Shown piece after piece: positions 22,103 to 32,745 of a stretch of DNA of 64,000 nt (positions within the stretch are counted from its first letter, which is position 1; each line of letters starts with the position of its first letter). The translations under genes were made by a program, and so were the position numbers. The stretch spans positions 22,940,001 through 23,004,000 of the forward strand of contig CM114274.1 in the NCBI GenBank assembly GCA_050084515.1, given 5' to 3'. The stretch is from Blasia pusilla (Eukaryota; Marchantiophyta; Marchantiopsida; Blasiales). The notes beneath the pieces were generated by a model. It was not told where the DNA came from, made no database searches, and saw only the letters and a list, made by a program, of their open reading frames with translations.

Positions 22103-22155
22103 TTCAACTTCTTGGATTGCTATGTTGATAAGTCTCTCTTTCTCTAGGTAACAAT

Positions 22156-22748
22156 TACTGCCATACGTCAATATGGCAACGTGATATATCAGCATTTGGA
22201 TTGATAGTGACGTAGCATAGGTATACTTCAAGACAAATAAGTTAGTCTAGTCATTTTTTATTACACCGTTTCATTGCAAGACAACTAGTTTAATCATTGG
22301 TATAAAAAAATGGCGGACCACGTGACACATCCGCAACATAATCGAATGAGTAGATGACATGTGTACTAATCTAACCTTTTCTTACTACAAAATATGACTG
22401 CGCTTGTCATTCGTAAGATTCCAAGTCACACGGAGGTTGAGGATGACTTGTTGAGGCCACGGATAGCTTGAAACAATAGGTTTTCCTTCCATTTCGGCTC
22501 CTTTGGAGATATATTGAGAAACTAACTATTTTGGTTAAGTTATCATTTGGAGTATAGTTGAATTTTTATTCTGAGAAGCGATCCTTGACCTCCTATAGTA
22601 GGTCAAGAGCCTAGGAGATGACTTGCGAGCATAGGTTGCCATTGAGAGCTCTTGGGAGAAAGAAGGGGATATACCTCAAGGAGAGAGAGCTTGAGAGTTC
22701 TTTCTTATTGAAGACATAGTTACAATCAAGCTCATCGGACAACCAAAT
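22156..22748. other. Intergenic stretch, no gene seen
   Basis: AT-rich text between the truncated LINE and the copia LTR. No long frame, tandem repeat or clear hairpin. Confidence 0.5.
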
Positions 22749-22998
22749 TGTTAGATTTGATACTCACATAAAATAGGGAAGCTTAATCTTGGTTAGTCAG
22801 CTAAGGATGATTATCTTAACTAGGGTTAGTTAATCATAGTTAGTCTAACTCAAAACTATGGTTAGTATTATGGATAGGGTTGCTTGTACATACCCTATAT
22901 AATTAAGAATGAGACCAGCCTCCACTCATTCTCCCATTGCAAAATTTCATTCTAATGGTGGTTTCCCACTAGTTATGCTTCTTTAGCACTTTTCTACA
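22749..22998 (+). repeat. 5' LTR of the copia element
   Basis: Starts TGTTAG and ends CTACA, 250 bp, directly followed by the primer binding site. It contains CCTATATAATT (near 22894-22904) as a TATA box. No second copy of this LTR was found in the window. Confidence 0.8.
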
Positions 22999-23010
22999 TG
23001 GTATCAGAGC
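22999..23010 (+). other. Primer binding site (initiator Met tRNA) of the copia element
   Basis: TGGTATCAGAGC directly after the LTR is the common plant copia primer site, complementary to the 3' end of initiator Met tRNA. Confidence 0.92.
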
Positions 23011-23603
23011 AACATGAGAACATCGATTGAATTTCTTGGTATTTGAGGAGAGAAGAGAGGCAATCGAAGGTAAAATTTTAATTTCGGAGAAGGAAATTTT
23101 GTTCAGAGCTCAGTGGGTGCAAAATTTCAGATGGAGTTGTGACAGTGATAAAACTTTCGGAGGCATTTTTAAAGGCTTTTCCGGTCGATTTAGCCATCTG
23201 CGTCCGCATCAATCATACTGGATCCGGACACTTATTTAATAGAACTTGTAGAACTCGTCGAGAGTTTTCCAATGCATCCAAAATTGCTCAATTGTGAGAG
23301 TCTGAGCTCATGCAATAGGAATTTCAGTGTAAGAAAGTGCAAATAGTGAAGAAAAGTTGTGCAATTTGCTTGTACAGATCAATTTCAAATAGTTCTTTCA
23401 TATAGTTGATCAATTTTGGCAAATTTCATGTTGATTTTCTCTTTAGGAGTGGTCTATGCTTCAATTGGTACAATGGAGAGCATGAAATTATATTTTCGTG
23501 AATAAAATCGTTGGTCATAGAGTGTTGCTCAACAACCATCACACGCAAGAATCTAGATAAGAAGAATTACAATATCTTAAAGTTTCGCATGAAATAATTT
23601 TTG

Positions 23604-24480
23604 ATGGATCAAGAACTTTAGGAGCTTGTTATAGGTGATGAGGCCAAGCTAGAAAGTGATTCAACATACTTGAATGTTCGCGCTTGGAATAAACGCACAA
23701 GGCAAGTGATCCACTATATTTCAATAACGATCAATTCGCCAAAGATTGATCACATTCAACATGGTGATAGTCCGAAGGAGGCGTGGGATGCATTAGAAAA
23801 GTTATTCTGGACATCTACAAAGATCATAAAGCTTCAATTGAAGCAATAATTGAACAAAGTGAGAATAGGATCATAGAGCATTAATGACTATATTTTGAGC
23901 ATCAAATATGTTGTTGATCAGCTGAATAGCATTAGAGTGACAGTAGAAGATGATGATCTAATTTTGCTCACTGTTCAAGGCCTTCCAAAGGATTACAAGT
24001 CCTTTGAGACCTCTATCTTTGTGAGAGAGAAATATCCAACCTTTCAAATATTAGTCTCATTGTTAACCTATGAGGAGATGCGCCTAGTAGGTTGCAGTAG
24101 TTTGTATAGTCTACAAGAGAGTATACTATTTGCAAGTTATGCATCAAGCAGAGGCAGGGGTCGTGGTAGAAGCTTCCGTGGTCGTGGAAGATATGAAACA
24201 TATGGAGGAAGAGACACTCAATATAACGTCACTCAATCAACTATGAACCAGTACCAGACACAATCACAAGGTAGTGATGGTGGGAATCGTTGGGGTCGAG
24301 ATCAATAGAAGAGGATCCTTGGATCTTGCAATTATTGTAGGATAAAGGGTCACTTTGCAAAATTTTGCTTCAAGAAGAAGGCAAATATGAGAATGGAAGC
24401 CTTGCAGCAACAAAACTATATGGAGCAACAACACCAAGGGCAGTAGCAAGAACAACAACATTTACAACCTAAGCATCTCT
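23604..24480 (+). pseudogene. Copia gag with CCHC knuckle
   Basis: Gag packages element RNA. The start near 23604 reads MDQE, then after breaks IDHIQHGDSPKEAWDALEKL and the open frame 23895-24308 (YVVDQLNSIRVTVEDDDLIL; LLTVQGLPKDYKSFE). Then comes an Arg/Gly-rich stretch and the knuckle CNYCRIKGHFAKFC (24327-24368, C-x2-C-x4-H-x4-C). A stop at 24306 precedes the knuckle. This is the UBN2-type gag common in plant copia elements. The leader at 23011-23600 has no conserved frame. Confidence 0.88.
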
Positions 24481-24485
24481 TAGTC

Positions 24486-24674
24486 ATGACTTATCATATG
24501 GGAGCAATGGTTAAAAAAGACTCGACAACAGATTGGTACATCAACTTTGGTGCATCAAATTATATGACCTCACAAGCTAAATGGTTCAATAGTATAAAGA
24601 CGGTGAAAGATCCTACCATAGCGCTCATAGGAGATGACACTCAACATCATATCATGCATACCGCTAAGTTCTAA
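24486..24674 (+). pseudogene. Copia protease fragment
   Basis: WYINFGASNYMTSQAKWF matches the copia protease start, normally with DSGA. The catalytic Asp reads Asn and Ser reads Phe, so it is inactive. About 60 codons, ending at a stop. Confidence 0.8.
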
Positions 24675-24829
24675 TAACATTATATGATCTTTATGCTCTG
24701 AGAAATGTTCTCTATGTTCTTACTATTGCAAGAAACTTGATCTTTGTAGGATAGATAGTAGAACAGGATTATCGAGTAGAATTTTAACCCAAATGGTTGT
24801 CTGGTTGACATAATGGATGACTAAACTAT

Positions 24830-24979
24830 GATAGTCAAAGGAACTAGATGTGGCAGAATGTTCAAATTAGATGTTTATATGCCAAAGATTCAAACAACAA
24901 TGTATGGTCAAACCGACCAACAAGTCACACATCTAAATGTGTGGCACAAGAAAATTGTGAATATGAACCTTCAAAGATT
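24830..24979 (+). pseudogene. Copia pre-integrase domain, cut by LINE D
   Basis: Reads HLNVWHKKIVNMNLQRL, the His-bearing pre-integrase zinc region (usually LWHKRLGH). It stops at 24979 where the LINE tail begins; its Cys pair continues after the LINE (CRACKFG near 26232). Confidence 0.75.
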
Positions 24980-26175
24980 AAATGGTAAATAGATCAAGCC
25001 CGTGGGATCCAAAGGGTCAAAAGGATGAAAAACACATTACAAGTCATTCATTCACTGACCTTGAAAAAGATTCTAAAGACCTTCTCCTAGCAATTGCCTA
25101 GAGCACTTTAGCGATGAATAATGACGTCCTTAATATAACAACCTAAATCATAAGGCACTAGCTGTAGTAAATAATATAAATTCTCCACACATATTTTATG
25201 AGCTAGTCTAATCTCTTCATATCTTGGACAGGTAACAAACACATGCTCTTCATCCTCAATATTTTCTCCGTCACATAACCTACAAATTCGTTCATTTCTA
25301 CCAATATTAAACCATCCTCTTTCCTCAATTCCTAGTCTATGAGACCTTGTTCGATGTTGTGTGATAATATGACGTAAGAACGTGGAGATCCCCGCAAGTA
25401 GGTATCCTTGTTCACAATATACAAGCATAGGATTAACATGAAGTTGATAAAACTTCATTTTTATACCCGCGTTGCTTCAAATAATGTTGAGAAATTGATT
25501 TTGTAGATGCTCGCGGAGTGCCATCGGTTTCAAGTCCCAATTGCGTTCCGCCACATTCCACTTTGAAGACCAAGTCACCACATCCGCCATCCAATCTATA
25601 AAACGTGTGGCTCGCAAAGCTTGATGAGGGAGGCGAGAAACATCAATAGATCTCACCCTTGCGATATAAGTGATGGTCAAGTAAAGAGCTTTAGCCTCTA
25701 GAGGAAGACAACCTGTTTCCGCAAGAAGAATAGCATACGAAGTTTGGTTTCTTACACTCAATTCTTCTTGTAGAAAGATCTTTTGCACCCTCTCCACGTG
25801 CTCCCAACAAGTCTTTTTACAACTAGGCCCAAACTTGGGTCCCATATAAGACCACCGGCAACACAAAGCTCTTAAATAAGAATTTCCTAAGACCCCAAGA
25901 CACAAGATGAGCTCATCTACATCGATTTAAAAATGAATATAGAGCTTTGTAACCAGCTTCTACTCTCTTTTGTATGCAAAATGCCCAACTATAGTCATGA
26001 GAGAAATTGATGTCTAGATATTTATAACTCTTCATTTCTTCTAATTGTAAAACTTTGTAAAAGAACGAGAACTTGGATCTAGTACCCACTATAATGACTT
26101 TAGACTTCTCCATATTAACCTTCATATGATTTTGGGTACAAAACCTTGCCAAAGTGTCGACAGAGTCTTTCATCA
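24980..26175 (-). mobile_element. LINE copy D inserted in copia
   Basis: Minus strand, 3' tail at 24980 (AAATGGTAAATAGATC). The 3' UTR runs to about 25105; the ORF2 C terminus (25108-25905) is open in two frames with CRLCDGENIEDEEHVFVTCP, a C-x2-C...H-x4-C finger, and RT text to 26176 (KSKVIIVGTRSKFSFF). It is 5'-truncated inside RT at about 26175, after which copia text resumes. Confidence 0.92.
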
Positions 26176-26209
26176 TCTAATCTAGTAATAGGACTTTTTA
26201 AGTTAGTGA

Positions 26210-26940
26210 GTCCTACTACGTTAGAATTATGTCGCGCTTGCAAATTTGGAACAAGCTAGATTTCCATTTCCAAAGCAAGTAGAAGAGCATGCAAGATATG
26301 GGAGTTGATTCAAAGTAATATGTGGACAACATCACAAGATAGCCTTAGTGGTTGCGAGTACTTCCTTTCATTTATTGATGAATTCAAATGATATATGTGG
26401 GTATACTTTCTGAAAGCCAAGTCAAAGGTATTCTCAATGTTCCAACATTCAGAGTTCTAGTAGAGAAGCAAACTTAAGAACACCTTTTGAAATTACGTTG
26501 TAATGGAGGAGGAGAGTATATTTCAACATTGTTTAATGGCTACTTACGTTAGAATGGCATCCAATATCAAGTGACTTGCCGTTGCTCTCCACAACAAAAT
26601 GGAGTTGTTGAGAGGAAGAATCGACATATTTTTGAGGCGGCATGTGCTATACTAAATGAGAAGAACATGCCTAAGGTGTATTGGGCAGAGGTTGTAACGT
26701 GCGCAGTCTTCTTAATCAACCGAACCCCAACAATATGAGTTCATGATAAGATTCCATTCGAAGTCTTTATAGGAAGCAAACCTGATTTTTCCTTCTTGAA
26801 AGTATTTGGCTATATTTGTTATGCTCATGTTTATTTTGAAAAACGTAAAAAAATAGACCCAACATGTGAAAGATATATCTTCATTGGCTACGCTCATGGA
26901 ACTAAGGGATATAAGTGCTCCATTCCATCCTCTATGTAGC
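26210..26940 (+). pseudogene. Copia integrase
   Basis: After the LINE, CRACKFG (zinc-binding Cys pair) is followed by the core. CRCSPQQNGVVERKNRHIFE holds the conserved Glu region of the DDE site, then YWAEVVTCAVFLINRTPT and FLKVFGYICYAHV near the C-terminal end of the core. Several frame changes (near 26400-26500) and stops. Confidence 0.88.
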
Positions 26941-27269
26941 TTATTATTAGTCTTTGATGTCTTTGATGAGCTAAAGTCATGGTATGCTCCCTCTGAGCCT
27001 ATTCCACTTCTAAACTCGTTTGTTGAGGGGGAGAATATGAGTAGAAATTAACAAATATTGCTTACAAATTCTCCAAGTCCTAGTGTAGGATTAGGTGAGG
27101 TCCTAGATTCATCAGTTAAATTTTCAGTCCCTGGACATGAGGAGTGCGTATTTAGTATGTTGATATTAGTTAGAGCTCGAGTCTGTTGTTAGAGGCATCC
27201 ACCTCTGAATAACAACTTCATAGTTCAAGTAGAGTCACACATCCTGTTCATAGATTAATAAATGAAGGA

Positions 27270-27975
27270 TTCCTTGCGACACATGATGCATATGTGATGA
27301 GTACCCTTCAAGAACAGGAGCCGAGTTATTTTGGAGAAGCTGCAAGGGAGATCGAATGGATTGAAGCTATGGAGGAAGAGCTTGTTGCATTAAGACATCA
27401 ACAAACTTGGGGGCTGGTTGATATAGCTTATGATAAGGAAGCTATTGGTTGCAAATGGGTTTACAAAATCAAGCGTAAGCAAGATGATACAGTGAATAGA
27501 TTCAAAGCGAGATTGGTAGCTAAGGGCTATGCACAACAATATGACATCAATTATGAGCAAACATTTAGTCTTGTTGTAAAGATGGTGTCTACAAGAATAG
27601 TGGTTAGAGTTGTAGTAAGTATGAAGTGGAGATTACATCACATGGACGTCAATAATGCCTTCTTGAATGGAAATCTATATGAGGAGGTATATATGACTCA
27701 ACCATCTGGATATGAGCATCCCGAAGTTTCCATTTCGAGTATGCAGGTTGAAGAAAGCTCTATACGGGCTCAAACAAGCTCCAAGAGCTTGGTATGGCAA
27801 GCTTATATACGTCTTACAAGAGTTAGGCTTTAGGGTATGTGATTGTCACTACTCGTTACATGACTTGAGAGGACAAGATCATACGGTTATCATTGTGTTA
27901 TATGTTGATGATCTTTTGATTACTGGAAGTAATATGGATATGGTACAACAAGTCAAGCTAAAGTTACATGCATAA
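27270..27975 (+). pseudogene. Copia reverse transcriptase
   Basis: Two open frames with a frameshift near 27715. Text includes ALRHQQTWGLVDIAYDKEAI, CKWVYKIKRKQDDTVNRFKA, HHMDVNNAFLNGNLYEEVYM (palm motif, catalytic Asp) and then LKKALYGLKQAPRAWYGKL and VLYVDDLLITGS with the YVDD box intact. It ends at a stop at 27975 before the LINE E insertion. The region 26941-27270 between integrase and RT is degraded and carries no domain. Confidence 0.93.
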
Positions 27976-28184
27976 TTTGATAAGAAGGACTTGGGATAAC
28001 CCAAGTACTTCCTTGGTGTTGAGTTTATCAAGGTTGGAGAAAGCACGTGGTTATAACAAGAATAATATGCTCTTCACAAGCTTTCAAAATATGATATGAT
28101 AATTTGTAAGCCAATTTCTACAGTGTTGGACCAGAGTGTGAAGCTAAGAGTGGATGAAAGAGATTCACTTATTGATTCTAATAT

Positions 28185-29145
28185 AGTAAATGATAAATGA
28201 TAAATAGATCAAGCCCGTGGGATCCAAAGGGTCAAAAGGCTAAAAAACACTTTCCAAGTAATACACCGACTAGCTAATGCCTAGAGCTTTTGAGCGATGA
28301 ATAATGATATCTATAATATATCAATCTAAATTATCAAGCATAAGCTGTAGTAAAGAATAGAAATTCTTCACATCTATTTTATGAGCTAGTCTAATCTCTT
28401 CATACCTTCGACATGTAACAAACACGTGCTCTTCATCCTCAATATATTATTCGTCAAATAACCTAAAAAATCATTCTTTTTTATCAATGTTGAACCAACG
28501 TCCTTCCTTAATTCCTAGTCTATGAGACCCAGTCCCTTGTCGTGCGATAATATGACGTAAGAACGTGGAGATCCCTGCTAGTAGGTTTCCTTGTTCACAA
28601 TATACAAGCATAGGATTAACATTAAGTTGATAAAACTCCAATTTTTTGCCCACGTTATTCCAAATAATGTTGAGAAATTGCTCTGTAGATGCTCGCGGAG
28701 TGCCATCGTTTTTAGATCCTCATCTCGTTCCGTCACATTCCACTTTGAAGACCAAGTCACCACATCCGTGATCCACCCTATGGGACGTGTGGCTCGTAAA
28801 GCTTGATGAGGGAGACGAGAAACATCAAGAGATCTCACCCTTGCGATATAAGTGATGGTCAAGTAAAGAGCTTCACCTTCTAGAGGAAGACAACCTCTTT
28901 CCGCAAGAAGAATAACATAAGTAGTTTGGTTTCTTACACCCAATTCTTCTTGGAGAAAGAATTTTTGCACCCTGTCCACGCGCTCTGAACCTGTCTTCAT
29001 ACGACTAGGGCCCCAAACTTGGATCCCATATAAGACCACAGAAAACTCTAAGCTCTTAAATAAGATTTTTCTAAGATCTCACAATACAAGATGAGCTTTT
29101 CTACACGGATTTTGTGTATCTAAAAATAAATATAGAGCTTTGTAA
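28185..29145 (-). mobile_element. LINE copy E inserted in copia
   Basis: Minus strand, tail at 28185 with three heptamer-like units (AGTAAATGATAAATGATAAA). The 3' UTR is shortened. The ORF2 C terminus lies at 28471-29039, with VRNQTTYVILLAERGCLPLE and LDVSRLPHQALRATRPIG. It is 5'-truncated near 29145, after which copia RNase H text resumes. Confidence 0.92.
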
Positions 29146-29149
29146 CCAA

Positions 29150-29815
29150 GGTTTATTGAACATGCGCATGGTTGGAAGTTAGATTTATCTGATTATAACT
29201 AGGCATGATTTGAGCTACATAGTTGGCCTAGTGAGCCAATTTATGCAAGCACCTCAAAAATCTCATATTGATGTTGTGAGGAGGATTATGCGGTATGTGA
29301 AATTCTCTGTTCAATTCGAGCTTTAATTTGAACCTTTCTAATTTTACAATTATAAGGATTCACAAATGTTGATTGGGTAGGAAGCGTGACTGAAAGACAC
29401 TCCACATTTGGTTATTCATTTACCTTGGGAAGCGCGGCTATAAGTTGGGCTTCAAAGAAGCAACCTATAGTTGCTTTATCTTCAACAAAGGCTGAGTATA
29501 AGGAGCAACCAATGTTGTATGTGAGGCGGTGTGCCTTCATCTATTACTTGCCGAGATTGGTGTTAGTAACTTAGGAACTAGTGTAATGTATGCACATAGT
29601 ATTAGTAGTATCAAGCTTGCTTATAACCATGTGTTTCATCTTTGAACAAAGCATGTCAAGATGCACTATCATTTTATCAGAGAGAAAGTGCTAGTAGGAG
29701 AAATCGATCTTATGTATATAGATACAGATCAAAAAAAATATTGATAGCTTTGTAAAGGCATTGTCTAGAGATAAGTTTGAAATGTTTAGAAACGATAGTA
29801 GATAAGCTTCTTGGA
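29150..29815 (+). pseudogene. Copia RNase H
   Basis: Reads SYIVGLVSQFMQAPQ, then TFGYSFTLGSAAISWASKKQ and ALSSTKAEYKEQ (29386-29574), the typical copia RNase H end. Farther on, MHYHFIREKVLVGEIDL and KALSRDKFEMFRN close the pol region. Stops and frameshifts are frequent. Confidence 0.9.
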
Positions 29816-29834
29816 TGATTACCTTTGGCGGGGT

Positions 29835-30817
29835 TGTCGTGTACAAACTCCCTTGAACGTCGATCTTGTGTGTTGTAGAAGCTAGCTTGCGTTCAACTTA
29901 TTGCATCTAAACACATCCATACTAGCTATAGTTTGGGTCAACCAGTCTTGAATCTCTTGATTTTGGATCTCGCGTAACTCTTCAAGTTCAAGTGATCTAG
30001 ATCGAGATATGATGCCAACCTTACCCCTCTTTCCCCAATAGATGCAAGTCGTTTATGGCTTGAGACAAACTTCCTTGATAGTCTAGGGACTTGAAATGAC
30101 ACTAGCGTGCTTGATGGCCCAAATTACCCACTGACCTCATATATGTCTCTAACCAAAACTCAATATTTTAGTCACACGTCAATGTCCAAGGTTTGTGTCC
30201 ATAATTGATCCATTTGGACTTGGCTCGGTGATGAATTCCCAATGCCAACCCAGTGCCCTTAGCTTGGTTTATCCCCATAATTTGTCCAAGATGACAGTTT
30301 AGGTTTCAAACACTCTTGGAGATATGGACCCTTAAATATAGTTCTAGAGATTTCCATGCCCTCCCTAGATCTACCAAAGTCCTCTTGGGCTCTCAACCCC
30401 AACTCAGACACTTCGGGGATGGTTTCCTCAATTGTGCTCACGCGATCGTTTGAATTTTTAGTGCATTGGAATCTAGTTCTTACATGCTTTGTAATGCCAC
30501 CTTTCATCCCAAATGCATCTTAGATCTAGTTGTTATGACTTTAAACATGGAGAACCCCTAAATGCTTAATCAAGTTCAAAGCTAGGTTGCAATACTATCA
30601 GCGCCCAAGTCTTATGGGACTAGAGTTATTCTCAAGTCGCTTGGCGTTTAGTCATGCTCTTATAGGTCACAACCCTGATTATTTGAGACACCCACCAAGG
30701 CTCGTGTGTTCCCTTTGCAACTCATGTCTTGCTCTAGAGACTTTGACGTCATAACGTGAGCCCACTAGAGTTATGATATTCTGCGTTGGCTTGGGTTTGG
30801 TTATGAGGGTTGCTATA
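29835..30817 (-). repeat. Solo LTR of gypsy-2 family, diverged
   Basis: The left end, plus strand, reads TGTCGTGTAC, matching the inner end of gypsy-2 LTRs (TGTCGTGCG). The right end reads GGTTATGAGGGTTGCTATA, matching the outer end (CA changed to TA). Flanks GGGGT and GAGGT are a 5-bp target duplication with one mismatch. No internal sequence remains. Confidence 0.7.
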
Positions 30818-31038
30818 GAGGTAGGTCTTCTCTCAATTGAGTTAGAGATTCGGGACATTGGAGCACCTCTTTTGTGCTCTAGATTCATTTTTAGGATAAA
30901 CCACTCCTCATATAGTATGTATCCCAAGTCAATGACAGCTCCTTCCCACTACACTCGTCCTTGAGGGCATGTAGAGATTCCCATTCACGATGAGGTTAGA
31001 GTCATCCTCCATTCTCTAGTTATCTTAAGTAAGTTTTG

Positions 31039-32051
31039 GCTCTAATTATCGTGTGCCTACTCTCCTCGAATGTCAATCTCAGTGTCGCAGAAAAGTACGT
31101 TCAGTAGGACACACTCTCATCGCCAACATGCACCCAAACGCACTCACGTTAGTCTGGCTTTGGGTCAAGCGGGCTTCCAATCCATCGAGTCCTCGATTCG
31201 GCACCTCATCAAGCTCAACCTTCCTTCATTCCTAGGTTCCCAACACGGGCAAGTCTTCCGAGACTTGGGACATACTTTCTAGTTAGTCTAGACACCTAAA
31301 ACGGCGTTTGTGCGCCTAGTGGTCCCAACTGTCCAATGGACCTTGCATGAGTCCCCAACTGAGACTCAAAAATATGAGCTACGATATGGAATCCAATAGG
31401 GACCTCCAAAATCCACTCTATTGGACTTGGTTCGGGTTTTGAATCCCAAAGCCAAACTCCCGATCCGTTCCGTGCCCTTGAGTCGCCCCGCGACGCCCAA
31501 AGTGGGGTTCGAGTCCCAAGCACCCTTGGAGACCTTCCCCCTTACTAATACTTATGGGGATTCTCGAGGTCCCCCTACCTTTGGGAAGGAGCACCCGGGC
31601 CCCTCTTTTTAGTTCTCAATCCAACTCCCCGTATAGTCGGTTTGGGTCCATATCTCACCTTTTGTTTAAGTGTTTTCCAAGATCTTTGGTGCGTTGGAAC
31701 TAGATCTGCATAAGCTTTCAAACTCTATCTTACTTGTCCCAAACGCATCTCAAGACTAAAAGTTATGGTCAAAAGTACAATCAGAAACTCCAAACGCTAG
31801 CTGCGCCCCAAGTTCGGTTCTCACCCTTGGCCGCGTCTCCTTCCGAGACTCATTTTCCTGAAGTCTGGGTTCCACGTTTGGTTCTGGTTTTCTTAGTTGC
31901 GACCATAAACGCATGAAACACTTGAAACGCTCACTGCGCTTACGTCTCGCACTTGTGTTTCTTTAACTCCAAAGCGCAAACCATCCTAGCGCGAGCTCGT
32001 TAGAATTCGGATGTTCCGCTTGGCGTTGGTTTGGTTATGAGGGTCGCGACA
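31039..32051 (-). repeat. Second gypsy-2 family LTR with primer-site relic
   Basis: The LTR spans about 31052-32051. A relic of the primer site (GCTCTAATTAT on plus, near 31039) abuts its inner end, so it was a 5' LTR in minus orientation. The internal region to its left (30818-31038) is not recognisable. The outer end reads GGGTCGCGACA. Confidence 0.75.
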
Positions 32052-32745
32052 CTAAGCTTCCTTGATGGATACCCACTTTGAGTTCTTAGAGTCACTATGT
32101 TTGATGGGGTCCTATATTTCTAGGGAGGTTTGGGCTAGTATTTGGTTTTGCCCCGAGAAGGGGTAGGCTCATTGGAGGGAGCTCACCCCCTCATCTTTAC
32201 TTTCCCTATCACACTATTTACCTATCCTACCGTGCTTATCATCGGAATTTTGATTCTCTTGTTCCTCATTTGACATCATGTTCTATATAGTTATATAGTG
32301 AGAGGATTGCCACTCACTATATGATGTTGTGCAAGATATTTCTCCTTTTTATGATCGGTTACCATCACCCTTTTTTTCCTTTCCATGGAGCGAGTATGTA
32401 AGAGCGTTGTTTTCCTATTGGCGCGGCCGAGGACAAGGTTCGCAAGGTTTCGCCGAGGACGTAGTTAACTAATTGCCTTTGTTGGGACACAACGTGGCTC
32501 AGAGGCGAAAATCGGAGGAGGGTAGGTGGGACCGCCGATTACAGAAACGGCGACGGTCGATCATTGATGGTTCACGAAAATTCGCTACCACGTGTTTTTT
32601 TCTTTTCACACCGTAAGTGCGAGTGAGTGTTCGCTAGCAATGGAGGTTTCTGGCCCGGAGCTCTAGCTTCTCACGAATTTTTGAACGCTGCAGGGGATTT
32701 TCGAATTTCACGAGCAGATTCGCATTGAAGAGTTAGGATTTCGAC
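32052..32745 (+). promoter_or_regulatory. Upstream region and 5' UTR of the Cactin gene
   Basis: Between the LTR and the Cactin ATG. Visible elements: a perfect 10-bp hairpin at 32293-32302/32313-32322; ATTGG (inverted CCAAT) overlapping TTGGCGCGG at 32417-32425, E2F-like; and a CACGTG G-box at 32589-32594. No clear TATA box. The GC-rich stretch 32420-32460 may mark the start region. An in-frame TAG at 32734-32736 ends the leader frame. Function is inferred. Confidence 0.4.

Larger units (their letters stand above)
18756..22155 (-). mobile_element. LINE copy C, near-complete ORF2
   Basis: Minus strand, with 3' tail ATGGTAAATGG at 18756 and the hairpin and 3' UTR to about 18890. The ORF2 C terminus, RT (19185-20870), endonuclease-RT linker (20870-21240) and endonuclease (21245-22102) follow in order. 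It is 5'-truncated near 22155 at the end of ORF1. This is the longest view of ORF2 in the window, but it has many frameshifts and stops. Confidence 0.9.
22749..29830 (+). mobile_element. Ty1/copia retrotransposon, interrupted by two LINEs
   Basis: Plus strand: 5' LTR, initiator-Met primer site, gag with CCHC knuckle, protease, integrase, RT, RNase H. Integrase before RT is the Ty1/copia order. LINE D (24980-26175) splits the pre-integrase region and LINE E (28185-29145) splits RT from RNase H. Pol runs out near 29810 and no 3' LTR follows; a gypsy-2 LTR starts at 29835 instead. Stops and frameshifts are throughout. Confidence 0.93.

Noticed and set aside
22749-29830. Endogenous pararetrovirus or other virus as source of the RT
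   Set aside because: Integrase, LTR, tRNA primer site and domain order all fit Ty1/copia; no movement or coat protein text is seen.
29830-30000. Copia 3' LTR expected after RNase H
   Set aside because: No similarity to 22749-22998; the sequence is a gypsy-2 LTR.
31421-31612. Open frames inside the gypsy-2 LTRs (also near 39890-40174 and 54357-54656)
   Set aside because: The same frames recur in each LTR copy with stops at different places, and LTRs of this type are not coding.
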